Shown here in pieces: positions 1 through 8,791 of a DNA stretch of 36,510 bases; position 1 is the first letter of the stretch, and every line of letters begins with the position of its first letter. Source of the stretch: an uncultured Opitutia bacterium (GTDB taxonomy: Bacteria; Verrucomicrobiota; Verrucomicrobiia; Opitutales; Opitutaceae). Both the position numbers and the translations under genes were made by a program. Under the pieces are notes generated by a model. That model saw only the letters and a list, made by a program, of their open reading frames with translations, searched no databases and was not told the origin of the DNA. Location: positions 1 through 36,510 of the forward strand of contig CAITWF010000084.1 of assembly GCA_903896015.1 (NCBI GenBank), read 5' to 3'.

Positions 1-54
1 CAGATCTTGTTTCGTTACGTTGATCACTGCATCGTTTCGCTTCGGGCGGTTCAT
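1..54 (-). CDS. Start of a gene running off the left edge; possible LacI-type regulator (partial)
   Basis: Reading leftwards from an ATG at 54, 18 codons stay open to the window edge and give MNRPKRNDAVINVTKQDL. A good Shine-Dalgarno (AAAGGA) lies about 5 bases before this ATG, which is the main reason to call a real start. A short basic N-terminus followed by a V-T-x-x-D-[LI] motif resembles the beginning of LacI-family DNA-binding domains (helix-turn-helix entering with 'T..DIA..'), but only 18 residues are visible, so the family is a guess. It lies on the same strand as and downstream of the GH28-GH106 gene, a usual place for a sugar-responsive regulator. It could equally be another cytoplasmic protein. 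Confidence 0.5.
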   Translation of the reverse strand, partial: MNRPKRNDAVINVTKQDL

Positions 55-69
55 GGTTTTCCTTTGTTG

Positions 70-97
70 GTGGTTTTTGGCTTTAGCACCAAACCAC
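70..97. promoter_or_regulatory. Inverted repeat in the leader of the left-edge gene
   Basis: GTGGTTT (70-76) and AAACCAC (91-97) form a perfect 7-base inverted repeat around a 14-base centre, 16 bases upstream of the ATG at 54. No T-run follows on either strand, so it does not look like an intrinsic terminator. Its position between the GH28-GH106 stop (268) and the presumed regulator start would suit an autoregulatory operator or a leader hairpin. The role is inferred only. Confidence 0.3.
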
Positions 98-267
98 TTA
101 CCATGTTCCGCCTTTTTGCTGAACTCTCCGGACACTACCGACGAATCCGAAAATGCGGCCGGTCAGACCATCAAATCCCATGGCCAGAAATTGCGTCACG
201 GCCGATCTGAGCGGCGAGCGCGACCCAACTTGCCACCTCGGGAACAACGCGATGCGCGCAACATTTG

Positions 268-3200
268 CTACTGCGCCAGCAGTCGCACCGGACCGAGCAG
301 TCCGGACACGGCTGCGACTGCGGCGGCCGGTCCACCGCGGCCCGCGTTGCCCGCAGGGCCGCCCGGATAGGCACCGGCCCGACCGGGAGCCCCCATTCCG
401 GCACTCGTGGCGACGCCATCCGCGGCGCCGGCCGGAGCGCCTGGGGCCGCGCTGGCCGACTGACCCGGTGCCCCAGTTCCACCCGGGCGACCGCCCGGGC
501 CACCGGCACCGAACCCGCCGCGCTGCTGGCCGGGCGCCGCCTTCCGCACCTGGACTTCTAGGGAATTGCCGCCGCTCTTAATCGCCTGCGTCACCTCCCA
601 AAGATAAGGCGGCCAAGGCCGCACCGCGAGTTCGGCACCGTTTAGGCGAACGCGGACAATCTCGTGCGCATTGCCCAAATCGAGATAGACGCGCTTGTCC
701 GGCGGCACGGCGGCGGTGAATTCCCGCTGATAAATTCCCGTTCCGGCAAACGACGCGGCGCCGATTTCCTCCCAGGTTTTGAGCGATGTAGTCATCTGTT
801 TCTCGCCCAGCGTCACCGACCAGTCGCCGGCCAGATCGGCGATGGCCTGACCCTTGGAGACCGTTGGCACCGGGTCGCCGGCACCGGCGGGCAACGCACC
901 GATCACAATGACGCGCGCTTCCTGCGCGGCGAGCGTCAGTGGCACGTCCACGGTGCCTGCTGCCTTCGCGACGCCAGCGAGCGGATGAATGGTCCCATCC
1001 GTCGCGTCCCAGATCTGGACCTGGCCGGTGCCGACCAGCGTCGCGGTGCGAGCCTGCGTTTGGGCGGATTCGTTGAAGAAGAAGTAAACCTCACCGTCCT
1101 TCAACGAGCGGCGAAGGTATTTGATCGAGGGGCACGCGGCGTCGAGTTTGACGTCCCGCAACGGCAATGCGGCGATCACCTTTGCGGTGATTTCCGCCGT
1201 CGGCTCGAGCGTGGCGAAGCTCAGGTCGGGCACTCCGGCCTCGGGGTTAAGGAATGTCCGGCCGACGATCATCGTGGGCGTGCGACCGACGAAGATGACT
1301 TTCCCTCCGGCCGCGGCGAAGGCCCGCAGCCGCTCCAGCACGCTCTGCTGGATGACAGTGGAGGTGGGGACGATCACCGCGCGATAAACTTGTCCGCTGA
1401 GGTTTTTCAGGCCGCCGCCCTCGAGCGTGCAGACCGTGGTGAGCGAATCGGCGTCCATGTGATCGAAGTCGATCTGATGCTCCAGCAATTCGGTCACCAG
1501 CTTGAGGGTGACGGTGTCCGATTCCCGGTCGCCGAACCACATGCTGTCGGTGGGATGAAACAGTGCGACCTGCGTCGCCGGCCGCCCGATCGACATCAGG
1601 TATTGGGCGCGGCTGACGTAGTGGCCGATGGCGGATCCCGGATCTTGCAGCGTGCCGCTGTCGGCGGGCGGCGCGGCGTTGAGGCCGCGGATGTTCATGT
1701 AATTGATGCCGCGGACGAGTTGGTAGTCGGCGACGAACTTGCCCGCCTGATTCGGGCCGCCGCCCTCTTCGTCCCAAGCCAGTGCCCGGCCGAAAACGTG
1801 AGCGGCTGAGGCAGCGAGCTTCGGAAAATCGGCGATGATACCCGGCCCGATCTGACCGAGATTGTCGACGCCGGGCACGCCGACATAGCGCATGTCGCGC
1901 CAGAAGGAGCCTTCGCTGTTGACGAGCGCCATCATCGTTTCCTCGTGGTTCAGGTGCATCATGTATTCCATGTTGCGTGCGTTGCACCACTCCTCCTGCG
2001 GCTTGTAGAAGTTGTCGCGGAACATGCCGCTCCACACGTCCCAATAATCGGCCTTGGCGCGTTGCGCCTCGGGGGTCATCGGCCCACCGAAAATCAGGGG
2101 AATGTAGGGTTTCAGATCGTAGCCTTTTTGTTTTTGAAAGGTCTCGAGCAGCTTGGGCGTCCATGGCGTGACCCCCGAGTAGTCGGTCTCGTCGCCGCGA
2201 AAGCCGAGAACGGTTTTGCCAAACTCATCGCCGACCGCCTTTTCGTAGGTGTCGTAAATAAGCTTCATGAAGGTGTGGGTGGCCACGGGATCGAGAAAGT
2301 CGATGAGCGTGTAGAGAGTGTCCTTGGTCGCGCCGCCGTCTTCGCCGTTGTCATTGCGCGTGGGTGAGGTGCGGTAGGCGTGACGGATAAAACCGATTTC
2401 CCACGACCCCGTGCCGGGGGGTGCCGTCCAAGTGAGATGCCCATCCGCGGGGATCGGCACCACGATGCCCTCCGGCGCGCCGGCGCCGCCGCGTCCACCA
2501 CGCCCGCGTCCGCCGTTCCCGCCGCCCATGGTGAGGAAGATGTCCTTCGTGCCCGGAGGCACCGGGATGCTGAACGGCTCGCCGACCGCCACGCTGTAAC
2601 GCACGTCGGCATTGGGCAGTTGAACCGTGAGTTCACCCGCCCCGCCACGTGGCGCCGTGTATTTGAAATTTCCGTCCGCCGGCAACGGGAACTGCTTGAC
2701 CGTCGGCGCAGCCGCGTCCGCATCTGGTGCCACCGGCTCGGGGCGAGGATAAGCTAGAATACCCAGCGTATCGACGGGCAATGGAAGATCGAGCGTCTGG
2801 CCGGCGCCGACGGTGCAGCGCGCGTCGGTGAGGATGCCCTGCATGCCCAACTGCGGATAGTCCCGGCTGATCAGTCCGCCGGCGAATCCGTCGGGATAAC
2901 CGCAGTCGGTTTCGATCCAGACCTTCATGCCGCGTTGCTTGCATTCCTGGACGACAGTCTTCACCAAATCCATATACTCGGGCGAAAGATATTTCGGCTG
3001 CACCCGCTGCGAGTTGTTGATCATGTAAACGCCGCCGCCATTGGCGTGGATGCGTTCGATGTCCGCGATGATGCGCGCTTTGGTCTGCGGGCCGCCCCAA
3101 ATCGCCCAATGGATCGCGCCGTATTCCGTGGGCGGCTCGGGAAACGCGGCGGCCGCCTCGGCGACGGTCGGCACGGTGACTTGCCGCCATGGTTGCACGG

Positions 3201-4671
3201 CACTTGGCACCGATGCCCCTGCGTCGCGACGCACGATTGGCTCGCCCTGCGCGACCTTGAGTTCCAAGCCGGAGAGGTCCGGGTCTTGCGTGTTCGAGAG
3301 GACGAGGCCGCGTTGCGCGGTCAGCTTACTGTTCTCAATCTTGAGGTCCAGAATGGGACTGCCCGTCAGGCCCTGAATGACGCCGGCGGCCTGCGCGGTG
3401 CCGGAAAAATTGATCAGCCGGATGTTGCGAACGACCGTCAGCGTCTTGGCCGGCGGGGCCAGCGGTGGCACCATTCTCCACTCCAATTCGAAACTGAACG
3501 CCCGCTTCACATCGGTGACCCGGATATCGCGATAGACGATGTCCTCGATCACGCCGCCGCGGCTCGGTTGCGACTTGATCCGTGCGGCCGAGTCGGTGCC
3601 GGTAAACGTGCACCGCTCGACCAGAACGTGGCGGATCGAACCACTGACTTCCGAGCCCATGGCCACGCCGCCACCTGAGCCGAAGGTGCAGTCGCTGATG
3701 GTGATGTTCTCCGACGGCCGGTTCACTCGCAGTCCGTCCTCATCCTTGCCGGCCTTGATCGTGATGTTGTCGTCGGTGCAGGCGATGTCGCAGCCGGAGA
3801 TGCGCACGTCCTGGCAGGAACACACGTCGATGCCGTCAGAGCTGGGAATGTAGGCGTCGATGTGGACGTTGAGGTTTTCCGCGACGACCTTGCGGCAATA
3901 GATGAAGACGAAGCCCCAGCGCGCCTGGTTCTTGAGGTGCACACCGGAGACGCGGACGTTCGTGCAATCCTGAAACACGATGGCGCGCGGCGGCGACAAG
4001 CGGCCGGCACCGCCCGGAAGGGGAGTTCCCGCCGCGTTGATCGGAGGCAGGTGGGCCGGGTCGCGGGCGAAATTGATCGCTGCCGTCGTCGGCAACGGCA
4101 ACGCGTAGACGTCCGCCACCAGTGGCAGCGACTCCGGTGCAGGTGCGGGGGGCGGCGGCGGGCGGACTGCAGGCGCTCCTGCGCCGGCTCCCCCTCTGGC
4201 GCCCGGGCCCCGCCGGGCACCTGGTCCCGGCCAGTCGAGGCCGGACCCGTCGATGGTGCCCTCGCCGCTCACCACCACGTCCGTCATTCCGATAAAATTC
4301 AAAAAGGCCGAGGTCCAATAGCGCTCGATGCCCTCCCAACTGGTATAGAGGGGCGGGAAGTCTGACATCACGGTGGTGCTTTTAAGCACCGCTTCCTTTT
4401 CCAGTTCGAGATTCACCCCGGGCTTGAAAAAGAGCGCGCCGCTCAGGAACGTCCCCTTCGGGACGACGATCACACCGCCACCGATCGCCGCGCAGGCGTC
4501 GATCGTGCTTTGAATGGCCTTGGTGTTGACCGCGGCACCGTCACCGACCGCGCCGTGTTCCGTGATCACGTAGCGCGCGGCAGCGCGACTGCTCGCGACG
4601 CAGCACAAAAAGGAAAAAGCCGCCAGGAGGAGCAGAGCGACGAGGGGAACGCGTTGGGGCGGGGTGTGCAT
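268..4671 (-). CDS. Secreted GH28 polygalacturonase/rhamnogalacturonase-like domain fused to a GH106-type alpha-L-rhamnosidase
   Basis: 1467 aa from the ATG at 4671, chosen because it starts a signal peptide (basic start, hydrophobic residues 8-26, A-rich cleavage near 30); the frame is open further upstream but that part is Arg-rich and unlikely. Residues ~33-485 are a GH28 beta-helix: SDG (D279), DD (300-301) and RIK (364-366) are present, but the usual GHG is GSGGG (331-335), with no His. Residues ~495-1467 match GH106: TEYGAIHWAIWGG entry, a GDETDYSG motif, LNHEE, WDEEGGG, and a C-terminal sugar-binding sandwich ending SGLLGPVRL. Gly/Pro/Arg-rich stretches interrupt it at ~148-180 and ~1377-1455. 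Expected role: trimming galacturonate and terminal rhamnose from rhamnogalacturonan. GH28 and GH106 are normally separate proteins; a relic of a separate GH106 gene lies at 18297-18511. Family calls are firm, exact specificity is not. Confidence 0.85.
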   Translation of the reverse strand: MHTPPQRVPLVALLLLAAFSFLCCVASSRAAARYVITEHGAVGDGAAVNTKAIQSTIDACAAIGGGVIVVPKGTFLSGALFFKPGVNLELEKEAVLKSTTVMSDFPPLYTSWEGIERYWTSAFLNFIGMTDVVVSGEGTIDGSGLDWPGPGARRGPGARGGAGAGAPAVRPPPPPAPAPESLPLVADVYALPLPTTAAINFARDPAHLPPINAAGTPLPGGAGRLSPPRAIVFQDCTNVRVSGVHLKNQARWGFVFIYCRKVVAENLNVHIDAYIPSSDGIDVCSCQDVRISGCDIACTDDNITIKAGKDEDGLRVNRPSENITISDCTFGSGGGVAMGSEVSGSIRHVLVERCTFTGTDSAARIKSQPSRGGVIEDIVYRDIRVTDVKRAFSFELEWRMVPPLAPPAKTLTVVRNIRLINFSGTAQAAGVIQGLTGSPILDLKIENSKLTAQRGLVLSNTQDPDLSGLELKVAQGEPIVRRDAGASVPSAVQPWRQVTVPTVAEAAAAFPEPPTEYGAIHWAIWGGPQTKARIIADIERIHANGGGVYMINNSQRVQPKYLSPEYMDLVKTVVQECKQRGMKVWIETDCGYPDGFAGGLISRDYPQLGMQGILTDARCTVGAGQTLDLPLPVDTLGILAYPRPEPVAPDADAAAPTVKQFPLPADGNFKYTAPRGGAGELTVQLPNADVRYSVAVGEPFSIPVPPGTKDIFLTMGGGNGGRGRGGRGGAGAPEGIVVPIPADGHLTWTAPPGTGSWEIGFIRHAYRTSPTRNDNGEDGGATKDTLYTLIDFLDPVATHTFMKLIYDTYEKAVGDEFGKTVLGFRGDETDYSGVTPWTPKLLETFQKQKGYDLKPYIPLIFGGPMTPEAQRAKADYWDVWSGMFRDNFYKPQEEWCNARNMEYMMHLNHEETMMALVNSEGSFWRDMRYVGVPGVDNLGQIGPGIIADFPKLAASAAHVFGRALAWDEEGGGPNQAGKFVADYQLVRGINYMNIRGLNAAPPADSGTLQDPGSAIGHYVSRAQYLMSIGRPATQVALFHPTDSMWFGDRESDTVTLKLVTELLEHQIDFDHMDADSLTTVCTLEGGGLKNLSGQVYRAVIVPTSTVIQQSVLERLRAFAAAGGKVIFVGRTPTMIVGRTFLNPEAGVPDLSFATLEPTAEITAKVIAALPLRDVKLDAACPSIKYLRRSLKDGEVYFFFNESAQTQARTATLVGTGQVQIWDATDGTIHPLAGVAKAAGTVDVPLTLAAQEARVIVIGALPAGAGDPVPTVSKGQAIADLAGDWSVTLGEKQMTTSLKTWEEIGAASFAGTGIYQREFTAAVPPDKRVYLDLGNAHEIVRVRLNGAELAVRPWPPYLWEVTQAIKSGGNSLEVQVRKAAPGQQRGGFGAGGPGGRPGGTGAPGQSASAAPGAPAGAADGVATSAGMGAPGRAGAYPGGPAGNAGRGGPAAAVAAVSGLLGPVRLLAQ

Positions 4672-5018
4672 AGTGAATTTATGTGACGGGGAATGGCCGG
4701 CCGCCCCGTCGGACTGGTTGGGAAATCCCGCAACAGTCCGGCTTGGCGCCGTTTTGGCCTGACGCTCAAGTCCGGAAAGCGTTGTTCGCAATTGCGGTCG
4801 TCCCATAAAAATTACGACTCGGCTCTCGTCCGCATTTTGAAGGGGCCGTCACGAGTGAAATTGAGTTGGCTCAGGTAGTTCTCTTCACCACGGCGCCAAT
4901 CCGCCCTTGGGCTGCCGGCGCCTGATTGAAAACCGGATTTTATTCAAGAGGGGGACGCATCGTTCGGCTCCTCGTGATCTCAGACGAGACAGCGTGCCCG
5001 GCGCTCAGCGCGGAGCGG
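4672..5018. other. Intergenic region upstream of the GH28-GH106 gene
   Basis: 347 bases without a gene. It should hold the GH28-GH106 promoter and any terminator of the kinase-regulator-cupin operon. Visible elements: GGCGCC repeated in inverted orientation at 4892-4897 and 4917-4922 (possible stem, no T-run), and TTGAA (4926-4930) / TTCAA (4943-4947) spaced by 12 bases. I could not assign a convincing -35/-10 pair. Confidence 0.4.
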
Positions 5019-5330
5019 TCAGGCCGGCGGGCGGGCGATGATCACCATGTAGCGATTGGGCGTCGTGCCGTTGTTGACGAGGCCGTGCAAGCGCTGCGGT
5101 TCGAAGGTCGCACTCTCGCCGACACGGAGCACGATTTTCTCGTCCTCGATTTCGAGGGTGGCCTCGCCCGCCATCACGTAGATTGCCTCCGTCCCGTCGT
5201 GCTGGTGCGCGGGGTGAGAACGCTGGCCGGGACCGACTTCGGAGATGTGAAAGTAAAGCGGCTCGCCGTGCAGCGAGTCGTCGATGAGACAGCGGTTAAG
5301 ACCTTTTCTAACGTGAGAGGTGAAACTCAT
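5019..5330 (-). CDS. Small single-domain cupin protein
   Basis: 103 aa, no signal peptide, so cytoplasmic. A single cupin_2 barrel fills the protein: H42, H44 and E48 in HQHDGTE and H82 in the second motif are the expected metal ligands. Such small cupins bind sugars, uronates or other small ligands, or catalyse isomerisation or degradation steps; the substrate cannot be told from sequence. It is the last gene of a same-strand group after the kinase (6065-8779) and response regulator (5413-6036), 82 bases behind the latter, so it may be co-transcribed with the sensing system. Confidence 0.8.
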   Translation of the reverse strand: MSFTSHVRKGLNRCLIDDSLHGEPLYFHISEVGPGQRSHPAHQHDGTEAIYVMAGEATLEIEDEKIVLRVGESATFEPQRLHGLVNNGTTPNRYMVIIARPPA

Positions 5331-5412
5331 AATTTTCCAAGTTGCTGGGCAGATTTGCTGATTTCCGGCCGACGCGCAACCTGAGCCTCCCCAGCCGGGT
5401 GCGCCCTCGATC

Positions 5413-6036
5413 TCATTTCATGTATTTGATGACGGCTTCCGTCCGCGAACGGACGTGGAGTTTTTCGTAGATGTGTTTCAGGTGGCTGTTCACGGTCTCG
5501 ACACCGACGGTGAGTCGGTCCGCGATTTCCTTAGAAAGATGACCCTTGGCCAGCAATTCGAGCACCTCCACTTCGCGCGGAGTAAGCTGCTCGACGTCCG
5601 AAGACTGGGTCGGTGTCCGCCGGAACGAATGGATCACCTTGCGCGCGACCACGCCAGTCATGGGTGCGCCCCCCCGCATGATTTCGCGAATCGCCTGAAG
5701 CATCGCCTCAGGTGGGGTCCGCTTGAGCAGGTAGCCGCTGGCCCCCGCCTCCAGTGCCCGAAAGATCTGTTCGCTGTCCTCGTAGATCGTGAACATCATG
5801 ATTTGCGTCCGCGGCAGCAAGTGCTTGAGGCGCGCAGTGCATTCGATGCCGGAACCATCGGGCAGCTGGATGTCCATAATGATGACATCCGGCGCGAGGG
5901 CGGGAATTTTTCGCAACGCGGTCTGCACGTTGCGGCAGACCCCCACGCACGAGCAGCCCGGATCCTCCCGGATGATTTCCTCGAGTTCGTCGCAGATACC
6001 CGCGTTGTCCTCGACGATTGCGACGGTGATAGCCAT
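5413..6036 (-). CDS. NarL/FixJ-family response regulator
   Basis: 207 aa from the ATG at 6036, which begins directly with a receiver domain (MAITVAIVEDN); an upstream extension of the frame overlaps the kinase and is Arg/Pro-rich, so it is rejected. Receiver residues: acidic pocket E9-D10, phospho-acceptor D55 in IIMDIQLPDGSG, switch T83, K105. Residues ~150-207 are a LuxR-type helix-turn-helix (LTPREVEVLELLAKG...KEIADRL...TVNSHLKHIYEKL). It starts 28 bases after the kinase stop and is its obvious partner: phosphorylated by the kinase, it would bind DNA and activate nearby polysaccharide genes. Family assignment is secure; the target promoters are unknown. Confidence 0.95.
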   Translation of the reverse strand: MAITVAIVEDNAGICDELEEIIREDPGCSCVGVCRNVQTALRKIPALAPDVIIMDIQLPDGSGIECTARLKHLLPRTQIMMFTIYEDSEQIFRALEAGASGYLLKRTPPEAMLQAIREIMRGGAPMTGVVARKVIHSFRRTPTQSSDVEQLTPREVEVLELLAKGHLSKEIADRLTVGVETVNSHLKHIYEKLHVRSRTEAVIKYMK

Positions 6037-6064
6037 GGGAGTGAAACGAGGGCAGCGTGCCGGG

Positions 6065-8779
6065 CTAGGCAAGAGCGGCCGGCGCGGACGCGCATTCGGG
6101 AACACTGAGGGTGAGCTCCGCGCCCCGGCCGGGGACGCTGTCGATGACGAGCGTGCCGCCAATTTCTGCGGCGCGGGTCCGCATATTGGCGAGGCCGTTG
6201 CGTTCGGTTTGTTCGGGCGACGAGGGGTCGAAGCCCGCGCCATTGTCCCGGATTCGCACTGTGTAAACGCCGGCGGCGAAGGCGAGCGTGAGTTCCACGC
6301 TCGTGGCACCGGAATGCTTCAGCACGTTGTTGAGCGCCTCCTTCGCCACCGCCAGCACGTGATGCTGCACCTCGGGCGCGAGCGGCCGTGGCGGAATGTC
6401 CTCCACGCCCTCGACCGAGCATACGATGGGGGTGTCGCGGAAAAACCGCTGGGCAAATTGCGCCACGAACGTCGCGAGCCGGTTCCAGCTGTTGTTCTTC
6501 GGGCTCACCGTCCAGACAATGCTTTCCAGTTCGCCCGCCAGACCGCGCGTGCGCCCAGCCAGTTGGCGCAGCGCGTCCTTGAACTGGGATGGGGCGGCGT
6601 GGCGGTTCAACCGGTCGGCCAGCATGCCGATTTGCGTGACGCGGCCGCCGAGTTCGTCGTGGAGGTCACGCGCGATGCGGGAGCGCTCCTGCTCAAGTGC
6701 ATGCTCCCGTTCCAGCTGATGCAGGTGTGCCTTGAGTCGTCGATGCGACCAGTAGCGCGCGAGCCATACCACCAAGCCCGTGAACGCAAGCACGGCCCCG
6801 CCGCGAAACCACCACGTTTGCCACCAGGCCGCCGCGACGACGAGCGCAAGCGTCGCGCCTTTTTCGTTCCAACGCCCGTCCTGATTGGCGGCGATCACTT
6901 GCAGCGAATAATTTCCCGGGGGCAACTGCACATAACTCGCCGAGCGTTCGGCGCCGGTCTCGATCCAGTCCTGATCGAACCCGATCAATCGGTGCCGGAG
7001 GCGCACCTTTTCCGGCGCCGAGTAATTTAGCGCCACGACGCGAAATTCCACCCGGTGACCACCCGGCGGCACGTGCAACGGCGCCATGGCGGAGACCGGG
7101 CGATCGTCCACGAGCGCCTCGTCGACATAAACCGAAGGCGCCGGCCGCTCGGGCCGCGACGCTTCGGGGTCGAAGCCCACCACGGCGCGGTGGGTGACAA
7201 ACCAAAGCCGCCCGTCCTGGGCTTTCCACGCGGTGGGCTGCCCCCCGGTCGCGGCAGAAAATCCCTGCAGGCCTTCATCCTTGCCGAACGTCGAGGCGAC
7301 CACGCGCTGAATCCGGCCCTCGGCCAGCGCCTTCAACTCATCGATCGCCACGCTGAAAAAACCGCGCCGGCTGCACAGCCAGAGCCGCCCGCGATTGTCC
7401 TCCAACAGGTGCGTGATGAGGTCGTCCGGCAGTCCATCATCGCGCGTGAAACGTCGGAGCAGGCTGTCCTTTTTTAAAATAAGCCCGTGCTCGGTGGCGA
7501 TCCACAACGCGCCGCTCGCGTCAAAATGCAGCGCGTGGATGTGCCCCGCTTGGGTCGTTTCGCGGGCCACGCGCTGCACCAGCCGGCCGTCGCGATACTC
7601 CAGCACCTCGCCGTCGTAAGCTCCAATCCACACCGCCCCATCCGCCGCTTCGGTGATGGCGATGACTTGTTTCGCCATGAAGCCATCGGCCGCCGAAAGC
7701 GGGTGGTATACGCCCAGATGGAAATAGCCCAGATGGAAGCCCCCCACGGATTCGCCGCCCCAGCCCACCCACATGTCGCCGCCGCGGGTGCAATAGAGGG
7801 AACGCACCGGTTGAATCGAAGCATCCAGCAGTCGGATCGGCGCGGCGCGGTCGGCCGGGAGTTGATAGAGTCCCGTAAGCGAGCCGATCCAGATATTGTC
7901 GTCACGGTCCGGGCAGATATTGCTCGCGTTAATTGGGGTCGGTGTTTCCGACGAAGCAAAAACGCGGATTTGGCCCGCGAGCACGCTCACGAGACCATTC
8001 CGGCGATCAGCGCACCAGATTGCTCCCGCGGCATCCTCGCAGACGGAGGTGCTGTTGTCATCCGGGAGGCCGCTGGCGGAATTGAGCAGAGTGAAATTTT
8101 TCGGCCGCAGCCGCTCGATGCCGCCGCCATCCATCGACAGCCAGAGGTTGGACTCCACATCCTCAGTGAGGGCTCTCACCTGATAGTGGTCGGTGGGCAC
8201 GGGAACAGGCTTCCCGTCCACCAGACGGAACAGCCCATGCCGACTGGTGCCGACCCACACGACCCCCGCGCGGTCTTCCAGCACGTTCTGGACGGTGGCG
8301 GTGCCTGGCAACCACGCCGACTGGTCGCACACGACCGTCAGCCGGTCGTCCTCCCATTTCAACAGCCGCTCACTCGTTGCGACCCAGATCCCACCCGAGC
8401 GCGCCGCGGCAATGATGATGGACGACTGGGTGTCCACCGGCACCGGAATCAATCTCCCCGCGCGATACCAGCCGAGAAAATCCCCGCAAGCGATCCAGGT
8501 GCGTCCGTCGCCATCGATGGCAAAACCCGGCCGGCCATCGGTGTGCCGCACGATGTAATGCTCCGCAGCGCCGAGCGTGATCAGCCGCCCTTCCTGCCAG
8601 CGCATCAGTGTCGCTCTGGGTCCGCAGAGCCAGAGGGTGCCGTTGGGTTCGACGAACAGATTGCGCAGCGTCTTGCCCGCGAGTGCGGCGGTCGCCGGAT
8701 GATAGCTGAAGACATTGTCCCGCAGGCGGACCACTCCGCCGCTGGCCGGCAGCATCAATAGCGTCGCGGGGTTCTCCAT
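6065..8779 (-). CDS. Beta-propeller (reg_prop/Y_Y_Y) sensor histidine kinase, 5' end missing
   Basis: About 904 aa from the first ATG (8779) on the homologous side of the junction. Order: several reg_prop beta-propeller repeats (WIGT/WVGT-like strands) to ~residue 560, a Y_Y_Y domain, one membrane helix (FRGGAVLAFTGLVVWL), then HisKA_3 with phospho-His ~707 in ARDLHDELGG and an HATPase_c domain (N-box EALNNVLKH, G-box DNGAGF, GLANMRTRA). The propeller would sit in the periplasm and sense oligosaccharides, as in Bacteroidota hybrid systems, but the receiver here is a separate protein. There is no signal peptide: the sequence starts mid-propeller. Upstream of ~8780 the antisense strand encodes a TonB receptor fragment, so roughly the first 80-120 residues are lost. 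Probably non-functional unless another start supplies export. Confidence 0.85.
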   Translation of the reverse strand: MENPATLLMLPASGGVVRLRDNVFSYHPATAALAGKTLRNLFVEPNGTLWLCGPRATLMRWQEGRLITLGAAEHYIVRHTDGRPGFAIDGDGRTWIACGDFLGWYRAGRLIPVPVDTQSSIIIAAARSGGIWVATSERLLKWEDDRLTVVCDQSAWLPGTATVQNVLEDRAGVVWVGTSRHGLFRLVDGKPVPVPTDHYQVRALTEDVESNLWLSMDGGGIERLRPKNFTLLNSASGLPDDNSTSVCEDAAGAIWCADRRNGLVSVLAGQIRVFASSETPTPINASNICPDRDDNIWIGSLTGLYQLPADRAAPIRLLDASIQPVRSLYCTRGGDMWVGWGGESVGGFHLGYFHLGVYHPLSAADGFMAKQVIAITEAADGAVWIGAYDGEVLEYRDGRLVQRVARETTQAGHIHALHFDASGALWIATEHGLILKKDSLLRRFTRDDGLPDDLITHLLEDNRGRLWLCSRRGFFSVAIDELKALAEGRIQRVVASTFGKDEGLQGFSAATGGQPTAWKAQDGRLWFVTHRAVVGFDPEASRPERPAPSVYVDEALVDDRPVSAMAPLHVPPGGHRVEFRVVALNYSAPEKVRLRHRLIGFDQDWIETGAERSASYVQLPPGNYSLQVIAANQDGRWNEKGATLALVVAAAWWQTWWFRGGAVLAFTGLVVWLARYWSHRRLKAHLHQLEREHALEQERSRIARDLHDELGGRVTQIGMLADRLNRHAAPSQFKDALRQLAGRTRGLAGELESIVWTVSPKNNSWNRLATFVAQFAQRFFRDTPIVCSVEGVEDIPPRPLAPEVQHHVLAVAKEALNNVLKHSGATSVELTLAFAAGVYTVRIRDNGAGFDPSSPEQTERNGLANMRTRAAEIGGTLVIDSVPGRGAELTLSVPECASAPAALA

Positions 8780-8791
8780 CGTGAGGTCGCG

